Positions 9,767 to 19,714 of a stretch of 56,623 nt of DNA are shown one piece after another. Made by a program: the position numbers and the translations under genes. How positions within the stretch are numbered: position 1 is the stretch's first letter; every line of letters starts with the position of its first letter. The DNA comes from Zygnema cylindricum (taxonomy: Eukaryota; Streptophyta; Zygnematophyceae; Zygnematales; Zygnemataceae), in NCBI GenBank assembly GCA_037447655.1, contig JBBHKE010002307.1:42114-98736 (forward strand), read 5' to 3'. The notes under the pieces were generated by a model, which saw only the letters and a program-made list of their open reading frames with translations, had not been told where the DNA came from and searched no databases.

Positions 9767-11393
9767 TTAGTTGAATGTGTCGCGACGATCCCCTCGATCT
9801 GCGAGTTTACACACGGCATCAATTAGATGGTGTCTTCCTTGTTCCGTCTTTTCCCAGTTTGCAGCGAGCATGTCCTTGAAGTTGTCGATGGTGTTGTTTT
9901 TTTCCTTGACAGTCATCGCATGAATATCTACAGCGATTTGTCGAAATTCTTTCACTTTTAAGGATCATGCAGTGGCTTCCTCCTTCTCAATTCTACGTCG
10001 TTTTCCCGAACTATTAGAGAATATGTTATCGGTTGTTTCAGTGTCTGGTGGTGACTCATCAACACTACTTGACCCTTGTTGATTACGCACGTAAGTGTCC
10101 CTCACATGTGTAGGTTGTAAGTTTTCTTTCCCAATTGTTCCCTCACTTATAATGGAATAAAAACTCTCGTCAAAACTTCCAGGTAACTTTTTATTTGTCC
10201 TAATATCCATTCTCATCCCCCAATAATCTAAAGCCCCACTAGGTATCTTACATTGATAGTCCCTAACTTTTTTAAAATCCCTAAATACATTCTCTCATTT
10301 TTATTGACATGTCTTACCGGGTTTGTACACACCGCCTCGTTCTAGGTGCTCAGTGATTAACCTCCATTTTTCTTCAGATGTGCGATGTATGGCCTTCAGG
10401 CCGTTCATCTTCTCGCTTCGCATCTCCTCCACTTTCAATGTAATTAGCTTTATCGCTTCATCCGTGGTCCATCTGTGAGAGGTCGGTGGGGACTTTGGAG
10501 ATGCAACGCCTTTTGCTTTTCGCCCCTTCCCCCCACCTCCATGGTTTCCCGTTGTTTTTTTTAGTTCTTCAGCCAAAGGTGGATTGTTTGCACCACCATC
10601 TTCAAAAACACACGAGTTTACAACAACATTGAATTTGGAACAAAAATGATACTTTAGAAAAAGATACAAATACAGTAGAAATAATTTCAAAAAAGAAAAC
10701 ATTAAATAAGAAAAAGCACATTTGAGAAAGATGAAAAATAAGAAGAAGAAGGAGAACAAAAACAAGAAACAAGAAGAGATTGACGAAGAATAAGATTTTG
10801 AAGAAGGTAATGAAGAAGAAGAAATTGAAGAAGGAAGAAGAAGAATTTGAAAAAAAAGTAGAAGTCGAAGAAGAAGCAGTCGAAGAAGAAGTTGAAAAAG
10901 AAAGAGTTGAAGGAAATGATGAAGAAATTGAAGTGAGGAAGAAGAAACTGAAGAAGAAGAAGAAATTGATGAAGAAGAAAAAATTGTGAGGAAGAAGAAA
11001 CGGAAGAAGAAGAAGAAATTAATGAAGAATAACAAGTTGAACAAAAGGAGGAGGAGGAGGAGGAGGAGGAGGATAAGGGGGAGACAAACATAATACAAGG
11101 TGAAGCTTGCAGAAAATGAAAAACATAAAAGATAAAGAAGGTTTTAGAAGCACTAAAATGAGAGTTCACATTGAGGAAGATGAAGATGTTGCATGGTGCA
11201 AGTGGAGGATGGTTTGAGAAACGTCACCTATATCATTGCTCGCATGGTTGTTGCGTCCTCTTTGAAGGTTTAAAGGTTCCTCATTATTACGGCCATTTTT
11301 TTCGATGACGACGTAATTAGTAAGAGGAATTAGAAGGGGTAACATTCCTGGACGAAACCCGAAAGGGTTGTACCCACCTAGTGGGAAAGACAT
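9767..11393 (-). pseudogene. Myb/SANT-like (trihelix) DNA-binding protein, broken
   Basis: Reading the minus strand, a first coding part starts at 11393 (MSFPLGGYNPFGFRPG) and runs to about 11170. After a GAA-rich stretch the frame resumes at about 10600 with a Gly/Lys-rich linker. It then enters a trihelix-type Myb/SANT fold: RWTTDEAIKLI, then EEKWRLI and CQ followed by ENVFRDFKKVRDYQC. Where the third Trp is expected the codon is TGA (10295-10297). A TAA lies two codons before it (10301-10303), and a third in-frame stop is at 9965-9967. The same frame continues to 9767, so one ancestral frame with three nonsense changes is the simplest reading. Similar proteins are common as ORF1 of PIF/Harbinger transposons and as plant trihelix factors. 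I cannot tell which. No transposase is visible nearby. Confidence 0.6.
10735..11080. repeat. GAA-rich repeat, probable intron of the Myb-like pseudogene
   Basis: Purine-rich (GAA)n with interruptions, ending in (GGA)n at 11046-11072. It creates long artificial open frames on both strands (Lys/Glu-rich on plus; Leu/Phe/Ser-rich on minus). Confidence 0.85.
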
Positions 11394-11499
11394 CTTGCTG
11401 CGATAATGATGACAGAGGGTACAAAAAGATAAGTTTCTTAAATCTACAATGAAAATACATATGTGGTTTGGTTGAATGATGGATTCCATATTCACCTAC

Positions 11500-12200
11500 T
11501 TATACAGGCAAATAATCTATTTAAAAAAAACAAATAAATAGGTGGGAAGTGCTACACTCTGCTGTTCAAACCCTAAAAAATGCTATAAAATTATGGTTCA
11601 AATTTGAACTAGTGGGTAAAATTTCAAAAACGGATAATCAAAAAGGAGCGGCAAAATTGTGAACTTTAAAAAAAAATAAAAACACGTTAGCAAAAAAGCG
11701 CGCAAAGTACGAAAGTAATTGGATCTTGATTATAAACGAGAGAGAAACGCGACAATTTAAGAAATTGTTAAAAATTTGAATGGCAACGCGGCAAACAACG
11801 AAACCCTAAAAAAATTTCAAACCAAACATTTTTGAAGGGGAAGCGTCACAGGAGGATGATGTCGGTGGGTGACATCGCACCTCCAAGGCATACTATGCGA
11901 CGTGTACCCACGAGGTCACGCGTTCGTCGTGGAAATTGGTTCACTTTTCCACGAGGCACGATGCTATTCGTTCAGGCGCTGAAAATTGACCTACTTCGGG
12001 TCACTTGTTCCAAACTGAAAGTGTCAGACGATAGCGTATCGGATTTGGCATCCGACGGTCCACGTTTACGCCCATAAACGTGGAGAATAAAATCCGTCAT
12101 TCATTAGGCTTGTTTTTCTGACAATTTTTTTTTGGTACGGCACTGTACGAAACAGTACGACTTTCAGTAAAAAACGACATAATTCCCCTAATGGAACCTC
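11500..12200. other. Spacer without supported gene
   Basis: Contains an 81-codon plus frame at 11832-12077, rich in Arg and Val, without a recognisable domain. Nothing else is supported. Confidence 0.4.
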
Positions 12201-12204
12201 GCCC

Positions 12205-13711
12205 TAACTCTAATTTGTAAACTGCTTTGTAATAATTGTCGGCGCATAATATCTTCACACTAAAATATGTGCATGTACGAAATTGTTCAAATCGTACGCC
12301 ATTTCATTGCCGACCTCATTTCATCGTTTTTTATCAGAGCACGTTTATATGTGAGAGCGACAGCGTAAATATTTTTTTTGTACTTTTTTCCTTCAAAAAT
12401 TAAAAAATAGTACGGATCTGACAGACCGTACACCACACCATTTAAAATGGCACTGATTAGAGTAATTAATCATTGTAGGTGTGGTACCTCAAACAACGTT
12501 TAGAAACATTTAGAATGATTAATTTTATTTGCAAATTTGCCGAAAAAAACAGGGTACCTCAATTATAGTCGTGTACGCTAATAGCGATTCACGATGTAGT
12601 GTTAATAATTTTTTCGTCTCTTAAAACATTTTTTTTCCCGTAAACACATGTCTGATTGTAGATCTGACGGTTGCAATCAAAAGCTAAGATCCTCAACTTC
12701 CGATTGGCGGTCTCAAATTGACAATAGGACACGTGTGTACGGAGAAAAGATGTTTTGAGTGGCGAAAAAAATATTTACCCTAATAGCGATTCAAGTACAG
12801 TACTGTAGTTTGACGGAGACAAATAATGAAACATGTGTCGTTTTTCGGTAAAAGCATAGTAGACGCACGAAATGTATTTTAAAGATTTTAAATACTACAG
12901 TACAGTAGCATGGTTTTGCCACAAAAAATCTCCAAGTCGGTTTGGTACGGTAAAAAATTCATTGTACGAAACAATTTTGTAGGTACAATATTTTTCCCAT
13001 CCGATTTTTGTATTATTCGTTTAAGGAAGTTTGTCGTACAATCTACAAAGGCGTAACGGAAACGAGCAAAAGTACGACAAAGTTCAATATGTCGACAATT
13101 CAGATATTCGGTTTCCATTTATGTTGTGCCATGAGCGATTAGATTTGTGTAACTGGGATTTGATCTCTACTGGCTCTCACTCTTATGGCCCCTCACAAGC
13201 GGCGGGCGTCATGCTTCCCGTCGCCGTCTTCTTCCGATCACACTCGGCCCATTTGATTACCTCAGTTAAGGAACTTAACCCTTTGTTGCCCACCTCCCAG
13301 AGCACCACTCTCCCCCACCCACAAACCCTTGCACAAACCCATGTGGGGTTGAACACCCCCCCGAGAGGACACCACCAATACTTTCAACAAACCCTATTTC
13401 ATCACCACCTTTATGTGAAGAGCCTCCCCCTCTCATTGTTGCCCCCTACCGTCCACCCCATTTTCAAGAGCATTCTCCACCTTTGCATTCCATCCCTCTT
13501 TCTCAATGAGTTTCTTTGCCTACACCATCAAGTATTAGGCCAACTAGGGTGTCGTGTCTTTAGTGTGGAAGGCTATATTTGGCCGGTGGCAATTTTTAAA
13601 GGCATTTGAAGTCCTATCCTTTAACTCCTAAAGGTATCTCGCCCCCCGACAAGGGCCAACCTTCTCCACCAATTGTTAGCCAACAACCATCTCCTACAAA
13701 TTGGCAATATG
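12205..13711 (+). pseudogene. LINE subfamily A, second copy, 5' part (interrupted by copia)
   Basis: Collinear with 4485-6005 over the leader, including the right TIR relic CTAATAGCGATTCACGATG at about 12572, and over the N-terminal region. The zinc-finger equivalent at about 13550-13620 has lost one Cys and gained stops. The sequence is cut at 13711 by the copia 5' LTR and resumes at 19715 in the same order as the uninterrupted first copy, which proves the nesting. Confidence 0.7.
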
Positions 13712-14320
13712 TGTTGGGATATTGTCGTTTTCGCGACATTTCGCAAAGCGTCATACCAACTTGTATTTGTTTGACGCAAACTGTCGCGTCATCATACAAA
13801 AAGTACGATGTCGTTTCGCGACAATACTTTTGTTGTCCGCGAACGAAACATACTATTTCGTTTCGCGTCACTTGTTTGTTTCGTGCGCAGATGTTTCAAT
13901 TTGCGTGCAGGTGTGTTCGTGAAGCGACACGTGTTTGCGTGTGCACCTTCCTCCGTTGAACTTTCATTAAAGTGTGCACAGTCAGCTAGGGACAGACTTC
14001 GTCGCTACGCTAAGTTTTGCTTGTCTTATCTTGTTGTCTCTTATTGTAGAGTAGCGAGTATATAGGCAGCAATGTACATGTGCAGAGTATTGAATCTCAT
14101 ATGATTGAGTAATAGAGGATTAATCTTGGAGTAAGAGATTATTTAAAGGATAGAGAAGAGAGAGAAGAGAGAAGAGAGATGTTTTAAAGAGGCTTCGGCC
14201 AAGAACATTTATAAATCTTTTTGGCTGAATATTCCTCTTGTCTTTTATGAGCTTCCGCTATGTAATGTTTTGTGTTTTGTGAATTATTAAGATTGAATGT
14301 CTTTTGCTCAAGATCCTACA
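13712..14320 (+). repeat. Copia 5' LTR
   Basis: Starts TGTTGGGATATTG and ends GATCCTACA, directly followed by AT and the primer binding site. It is 609 bp, compared with 646 bp for the 3' copy; the missing block lies after ACACGTGTTT. Confidence 0.93.
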
Positions 14321-17300
14321 ATTGGTATCGGAGCTAGTGCTTCGGAGATAGAGAGAGAGCGTATGGGGAGGAAGAAGAATAGAAATACCCCTTCCCCCAT
14401 GTCGACTTTGGAGAGAGCAAAAGAGTTCAGATTTTCGGGTTCTCAATTTGAGGAGACTCGGAATACCGAGAGGAAATTTGAGGAGATGTTTGATACAATT
14501 ATGAAATATGTAGATTCCCGTTTTCAAACTCAACCGAGTAAGATCAAAGAAAACAATTCCTTTCCGTCTACCGATCCAATCATTGGAGGAGCTAATGAGA
14601 GTGAGAGAAAAGAGAGGATTAGGAAGGGAAAGTCAAAGTTAGAAGAAGAAGAGTCTGAGTTTGACAACGGATTGGAAAACGAAGAAAATTATAATATGTC
14701 GGGGAAATCCGTGGCCTTTAATGGCTCCAATTATGCGGTTTGGAAGAAGTTTATTTCAGGCCAACTTATTCTCAAGAAGCTTTGGAGAATTGTCAACGGA
14801 GAGGAGAAGATGCCAACGGAGAGCAAGGCACGTGCTCAATGGAGGTTGAAGGATATTGCGGCAACGACCGGGTTGATGAAAAATTGCACTTCTTCCGTGC
14901 TTGATCATTTTCTCGCTCACGGCACGGCCCATGAGTGTTGGCAAGCACTTGAGGAGCAATATGAGAAAGGCGTTGAGAACAAGGGTCAATATGTTTATAC
15001 GGACTTTATGAATTTTAAAATCAAGTCAAATGAATTGATGGATGATGCCGTGAAGCGCTTCAATATTATACTCGAGCAATTACTCAACAATGGCCGAGTT
15101 ATCTTGGATGCGGATAAAATAAGTGTTTTTCTTAATGCTTTACCGGATAAGCTTTGGCATCTTAAAGCTATTTTACGAGCAAAGGCCAATAATACTTTCG
15201 GATTCACCGTTAATTTTATCAAAATGTCGGAGGGAACTCCATCGGCTTCTTCAAGAGGAGGAAGAGGAGTTCTCAACTCTACTACTCCCGAAACCCCGGA
15301 TCTTAACTATGCCGGTGGTAGAGAAGGTGGTAGAGGAGGTGGTGGCGGCCGCGGTAACAATAAGGAGCAAGGTCGTCCACCGAAGGTCTCTTTGGATCTT
15401 TCCAATGTGACATGCTACCGGTGTAACTGGCTTGGACATTTGTCTTCATCTTGTCCGGATAAGAATAAGCAATGTCATTTTTGCGGTAAGTGGGGGCATA
15501 CGATCCCTCAATGTTATGCAAAGAGTGGAGATTCCGGAAGTGGAAAAGGAGGTAGAGGAAGTGATAGAGGCGCCCAAGGTGGCGGCCAAGGAGGACGCCG
15601 CGGTGGTGGTCGTGGTTACGATAATGCAAATTACTTTGACTATTGTAATGAAACCGGTGATGAGTTTCCGGTTCTTCACCTTACCCTTGATTCGGTAAGT
15701 AGTGGAGGAAATTTGGAGAAAGAGTGGATCATTGATACGGGGGCATCTCACCATGTTTGCACGGATGCTACCTTTTTTGATGACATGAGGGAACTTACGG
15801 TTCCAAAGTTTATTACGGTTGCAAGCGGCCATGTCATTTCTGTTAGAACGGTTGGCACGGTTAGGCTTGATCTTCTTTCATGGGATATTGATGGGAAAGA
15901 GAGATCGACGGAGTATCATCTTCAAAATACTCTTTATATTTCGGATGGTTCGGTTAATTTGTTAAGCGTTCCACAAATCCAAAAGAGTGGTGGAAGCTTA
16001 CTTGCGAGAGGTGTTCAATCTATTGAGATTTGGAATGAGAAGGGGAATGTAATTGGAGAAGGAGTTGTGACGGATGCGAATCATAGTCGGCTCTTATGGA
16101 GGAGGCCGAAATCTAAAGTTCCCACCGAGGGAATTTCACATCAAATTTCGGAGATGAAAGGTGATCTTACCTTATGGCATCATCGAATGTGTCATACATC
16201 CGAGGTAAGATTGATCAAGATGATTCGTCATTCTTCGGTGAGGGGTTTGGACCTTGCATCAAGTGAGAAGGTGAACGGATGCGGAGGATGTAGCAAAGGA
16301 CGTCAAATTTTGAAATCCCATCCAAATAAAGACATCAAGCATCGAGCTCAAAATCCTTGGGAGGTTGTTCACATCGATCTTTGTGGACATATTAAACCCG
16401 AGAAAATTGGAGGTAATAAGTATACTTTGGTAATTGTTGATGACTTCTCTCGGAAGTCATGGGTGTATTTATTGAAAAAGAAATCGGATGCATTTGAAAA
16501 GTTTAAAGAATGGCATGTGTTGGCCGAAAGGCAAATTGATAAGAAGCTTAATTCCATTCATTCGGACAATGGAGGGGAGTTTGTTGTTTTTGAGGGGTAT
16601 TGTAAGGAGTGTAGGATAAGGCATCAATTCACGGCGCCTTATTCTCCGGAGTCAAATGGAGTGGCCGAGAGGAAGAATCGTACCTTACAAGAAATGGTCC
16701 GTGCGATGGTCCATAGCTCCGGACGAGAGATGTTTTTGTGGAGAGATGCGATTCTTACGGCAAATTATATTCGTAACCGAAGACTCCCTTCGGTTTCCGA
16801 AAGTAAAACACCGGAGGAGTTATGGAGTGGTAGAAAGCCCACGGTTCATCATTTGAGAATTTGGAGATGTCATGCCACGGTTTATGTGGAATCAATCAAG
16901 AGGAAGGGGAAATTTGCACCAAGGTGTTGGCCGGGAATTTTTGTTGGTTATAGTGCAAAGGGGAATTTGTACCAAGTGTATGATCCGGCTCGACACACCG
17001 TGGAGGAATCTCGGAATGTGGATTTTCATGAGGATCTCAAATCCGCCATAAATTCCGTTGGGAAATTTAAAGAGAATTTGGATTTTTATGAGGAGAGTGA
17101 AATTGAGAATTTTCCATTCATTGGGGATTCGGAATCCGATGAGGAACCGAATGTAAAAAGTCAGAAAAAGAAATTGGGAAAATCGGTTGAAGTTGAATTT
17201 GAAAGAAAGAGTAACGGATCTTTGGATTCCCGAGTGCCTTCCAACATTCGGAAATCTCAAAGCTCTAAATCGAGTTCTAAATCGAGTGAGAAGGAAATTG

Positions 17301-17476
17301 AAATTGAATCCGAGGAAGAGAAAGAGGAAAAAGAGGAGGAGCAAGTTATTAGGAGGAGCTCTCGGATTACAAAGGGGAAGAAACCGGAGAAACTCACTTA
17401 CGATCAAAAAGGGGAAAATGCATCGAATTCGCATTATTTTCTTTCCGATGCTAAGGAGACGGAGTTTCTTTGGTAG
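14297..17476 (+). CDS. Copia Gag-protease-integrase polyprotein frame
   Basis: The open frame is 1059 codons, but its first ATG (14297) lies inside the 5' LTR; the ATG at 14362 (MGRKK) is the likelier start. A UBN2/Retrotran-gag-like region spans roughly residues 135-330. Two CCHC zinc knuckles follow at about 373-386 (CYRCNWLGHLSSSC) and 393-406 (CHFCGKWGHTIPQC), between Gly/Arg-rich stretches. The aspartic protease motif DTGAS is near residue 479. Then come the GAG-pre-integrase HHCC region (WHHRMCH...CGGC) and the integrase core with the DDE residues in HIDLCGH (about 690), HSDNGGEF (about 756) and ERKN (about 791). The frame ends at TAG 17474-17476, just before RT, followed directly by CAATCA. 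The RT frame continues in phase. The polyprotein would package, cleave and integrate the element. Confidence 0.92.
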   Translation: MSFAQDPTIGIGASASEIERERMGRKKNRNTPSPMSTLERAKEFRFSGSQFEETRNTERKFEEMFDTIMKYVDSRFQTQPSKIKENNSFPSTDPIIGGANESERKERIRKGKSKLEEEESEFDNGLENEENYNMSGKSVAFNGSNYAVWKKFISGQLILKKLWRIVNGEEKMPTESKARAQWRLKDIAATTGLMKNCTSSVLDHFLAHGTAHECWQALEEQYEKGVENKGQYVYTDFMNFKIKSNELMDDAVKRFNIILEQLLNNGRVILDADKISVFLNALPDKLWHLKAILRAKANNTFGFTVNFIKMSEGTPSASSRGGRGVLNSTTPETPDLNYAGGREGGRGGGGGRGNNKEQGRPPKVSLDLSNVTCYRCNWLGHLSSSCPDKNKQCHFCGKWGHTIPQCYAKSGDSGSGKGGRGSDRGAQGGGQGGRRGGGRGYDNANYFDYCNETGDEFPVLHLTLDSVSSGGNLEKEWIIDTGASHHVCTDATFFDDMRELTVPKFITVASGHVISVRTVGTVRLDLLSWDIDGKERSTEYHLQNTLYISDGSVNLLSVPQIQKSGGSLLARGVQSIEIWNEKGNVIGEGVVTDANHSRLLWRRPKSKVPTEGISHQISEMKGDLTLWHHRMCHTSEVRLIKMIRHSSVRGLDLASSEKVNGCGGCSKGRQILKSHPNKDIKHRAQNPWEVVHIDLCGHIKPEKIGGNKYTLVIVDDFSRKSWVYLLKKKSDAFEKFKEWHVLAERQIDKKLNSIHSDNGGEFVVFEGYCKECRIRHQFTAPYSPESNGVAERKNRTLQEMVRAMVHSSGREMFLWRDAILTANYIRNRRLPSVSESKTPEELWSGRKPTVHHLRIWRCHATVYVESIKRKGKFAPRCWPGIFVGYSAKGNLYQVYDPARHTVEESRNVDFHEDLKSAINSVGKFKENLDFYEESEIENFPFIGDSESDEEPNVKSQKKKLGKSVEVEFERKSNGSLDSRVPSNIRKSQSSKSSSKSSEKEIEIESEEEKEEKEEEQVIRRSSRITKGKKPEKLTYDQKGENASNSHYFLSDAKETEFLW
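14323..14334 (+). promoter_or_regulatory. Copia primer binding site (tRNA-iMet)
   Basis: TGGTATCGGAGC differs at one position from TGGTATCAGAGC, the plant copia PBS complementary to the 3' end of initiator tRNA-Met. Confidence 0.85.
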
Positions 17477-17494
17477 CAATCACTTACGGAAAAT

Positions 17495-18220
17495 ATGACC
17501 GGCGACCCTCAATCTTATGTCGAGGCTAGGAGGTCGGTTGATTGGGAGAGTAAGTGGAAACCGGCGTGGGAGAAAGAATTTAAGTCGGTGGTTGATAATC
17601 GAACTTTTGAGGAAGTGAAATTACCAGAGGGAAAAAAGGCGATTGATGCAAAGTGGGTCTTTAAAACCAAAACTGGAGCGTCGGGTGAAATAAATAAGTA
17701 CAAGGCGAGGCTTGTTTGTAAGGGGTTCCAACAACGTGAGGGAATCGATTTTAAGGAGACTAATGCTCCCGTGGTGAAGTTCGACTCACTACGGATTATT
17801 ATTGCAATTGCAGCGTTGGAGAAGAAGCACGTCCATCAAATGGACTTTGAAACCGCGTTTTTAAATGGTGAGTTGGAGGAAGAGGTATATATCAAGGTAT
17901 CGGAAGGTGTCTCTCCTTTTCAGGAAGGAAATGTATGGCGTTTGCAAAAGTCATTATATGGTTTGAAACAAGCACCACGCACTTGGTATTTGAAAATTCA
18001 TCAAGTACTATTGAAAGTTGGATTTGTACGGACTACGTCCGATTCTGGAGTTTATGTGAAAGGTGAAGGAGTTGATCAAATCATCTTTTCAATTAATGTG
18101 GATGATTTCTTGATGGCAAGCGACAAGTTGGATAGCATTAATGAGTTGAACGTTACCTTGGTTTACATTTCAAAGTTACATATCTTGGAGAGGTACGATA
18201 TATTTTGGGGATTGAAGTGA
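17495..18220 (+). pseudogene. Copia reverse transcriptase segment, same frame after TAG
   Basis: Lies in the same frame as the upstream polyprotein, beyond the TAG at 17474. It shows RVT_2 motifs of copia RT: AKWVFKTK, KARLVCKGFQQ, MDFETAFLNG (catalytic Asp) and SLYGLKQAPRTWY. The YVDD box reads NVDD (ISINVDDFLMAS). The first position is changed from Tyr to Asn while both aspartates remain. Near 18190-18213 the frame shifts: RYxLGIEV-like sequence continues in another frame as GIEVIRDKEGN. The element is therefore not autonomous as it stands. Confidence 0.88.
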
Positions 18221-19035
18221 TACGTGACAAAGAGGGAAACATTAAATTGAGTCAAGCTCAATTTTGTAAAGAAATTTTGGAGAGACTTGATATGTCTGAC
18301 GCCTAACCGCTTTCTACACCGTTGGATGCAAACCTACACAATTGTAAGTTTGAAGAGGAGGATTCTATCGACGAACCATATCGAGAGGCGGTTGGTTCAC
18401 TTATGTACCTTAGCGTTGGTACTCGTCCAGATATTTCGGCCGCGGTTTCCATCGTCAGCCGTTATTGTCACGAGCGAAAGAAGGCACACTGTGAGGTCGT
18501 ACGATGTATCTTTCGATACTTGGTTGGTACGATTGATCGTGGACTTTTGTTTACTTTTGACAAAAAATATTTGGAGTGTGTTCGGTATTGTGACGCGGAT
18601 TGGGGCGGTGATTTTGATTCAAAGAAGTACACGTCAGGATATGCATTTATTTTCAGAGGAGCTGCGATCTCGTGGAGTTCTAGGCTACAACCTACGGTTG
18701 CGTTGAGTTCCACAGAATCTGAGCATATGGTCGCGTGTCATGCAGCTAAGGCTTCGATTTGGATGAAAGAGATGTTACGTGAGTTAAGCATTCCTATTGG
18801 TTGTATAACGATTTATTCTAACAGCATGAGTTCAATGGCGTTGGCGAAAAATCCAGTGTTTCACAAGAGGACGAAACACATCAAGATCCAATGGCATTTC
18901 GTAAGAGATTTGGTTACGGCAAACGAGATTGTATTTTCTTACGAACCAACAAAAGAGGAGGCGGTTGATTTGTTGACAAAGGCTGCCACACATGATGTGT
19001 TTGAGAGAGGGCGACCAAAACTTGGATTATTTTGA
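18214..19035 (+). pseudogene. Copia RT C-terminus and RNase H
   Basis: After the shift, the frame carries GIEVIRDKEGN and SQAQFCKEILERLDM, then a TAA at 18304-18306. The open part 18322-19035 holds RPDISAAVS, the RNase H start YCDADWGG, the box ALSSTESEHMVA and KHIKIQWHFVRD. The third acidic position, usually in LxxDNxSA, reads IYSNSMSS, so one catalytic Asp is lost. The end is 33 bp before the 3' LTR. With an in-frame stop, a shift and altered active sites this is decayed. Confidence 0.87.
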
Positions 19036-19054
19036 AGAGTTTGGCGATTCCAAC

Positions 19055-19067
19055 AAAAAGAGGGGGA
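19055..19067 (+). promoter_or_regulatory. Copia polypurine tract
   Basis: AAAAAGAGGGGGA lies immediately before the 3' LTR and would prime plus-strand synthesis. Confidence 0.85.
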
Positions 19068-19068
19068 T

Positions 19069-19714
19069 TGTCGAGATATTGTCGTTTTCGCGACATTTCA
19101 CGAAGCATCATACCAACTTGTATTTGTTTGACGCGAACTGTCGCGTCATCATAAAAAAAATAGGATGTCGTTTCGCGACAGTACTTTTGTTGTCCGCGAA
19201 CGAAACATACTATTTTATTTCGCGTCACTTGTTTGTTTCGTGCGCAGGTGTTTCAATTTGCGTGCAGGTGTGTTCGTGAAGCGACACGTGTTTAAGTCAA
19301 CGTTTGGAAATTGTCGTTACGAAGAAAGAAGCATGTGCACCTTCTTTCGTGGAACTTTCATTGAAGTGTGCACAGTCAGCTACGGACAGACTTCGTCGCT
19401 ACGCTAAGTTTTGCTTGTCTTATCTTGTGGTCTCTTAGTGTAGAGTAGCGAGTATATAGGCAGCAATGTACTGGTGCAGAGTATTGAGTCTTATATGATT
19501 GAATCATAGAGGATTAATCTTGGAGTAAGAGATTATTTAAAGGATAGAGAAGAGAGAGAAGAGAGAAGAGAGATGTTTAAAAGAGGCTTTGGCCAAGAAC
19601 ATTTATAAATCTTTCTGGCTGAATATTCCTCTTGTCTTTTATGAGCTTCCGCTGTGTAATGTTTTGTGTTTTGTGAATTATTAAGAGTGAATGTCTTTTG
19701 CTTAAGATCCTACA
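19069..19714 (+). repeat. Copia 3' LTR
   Basis: TGTCGAGATATTG ... CCTACA, 646 bp, followed by the target duplication ATATG. Confidence 0.93.

Larger units (their letters stand above)
13712..19714 (+). mobile_element. Ty1/copia retrotransposon, nearly full length
   Basis: The LTRs begin TGTYGRGATATTG and end CCTACA (13712-14320 and 19069-19714). The 5-bp target duplication ATATG is at 13707-13711 and 19715-19719. Internal order is PBS, Gag, protease, integrase, RT and RNase H, then a polypurine tract. Integrase before RT defines Ty1/copia (Pseudoviridae-type) order. The LTRs differ by about 13 substitutions in the first 240 bp, many being C/T or G/A changes at CpG, and by a 36-40 bp block present only in the 3' LTR. 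That argues for an old insertion, possibly methylated. Three breaks in pol are described in the coding entries. Confidence 0.95.

Noticed and set aside
10301-11098. 265-codon minus frame with a Leu/Phe/Ser-rich start resembling membrane helices
   Set aside because: The hydrophobic part is the complement of a GAA/GGA repeat; only its last third, the Myb/SANT part, is protein-like.
14297-14361. Use of the first ATG of the copia frame
   Set aside because: It lies inside the 5' LTR and upstream of the PBS; the ATG at 14362 is the better start.
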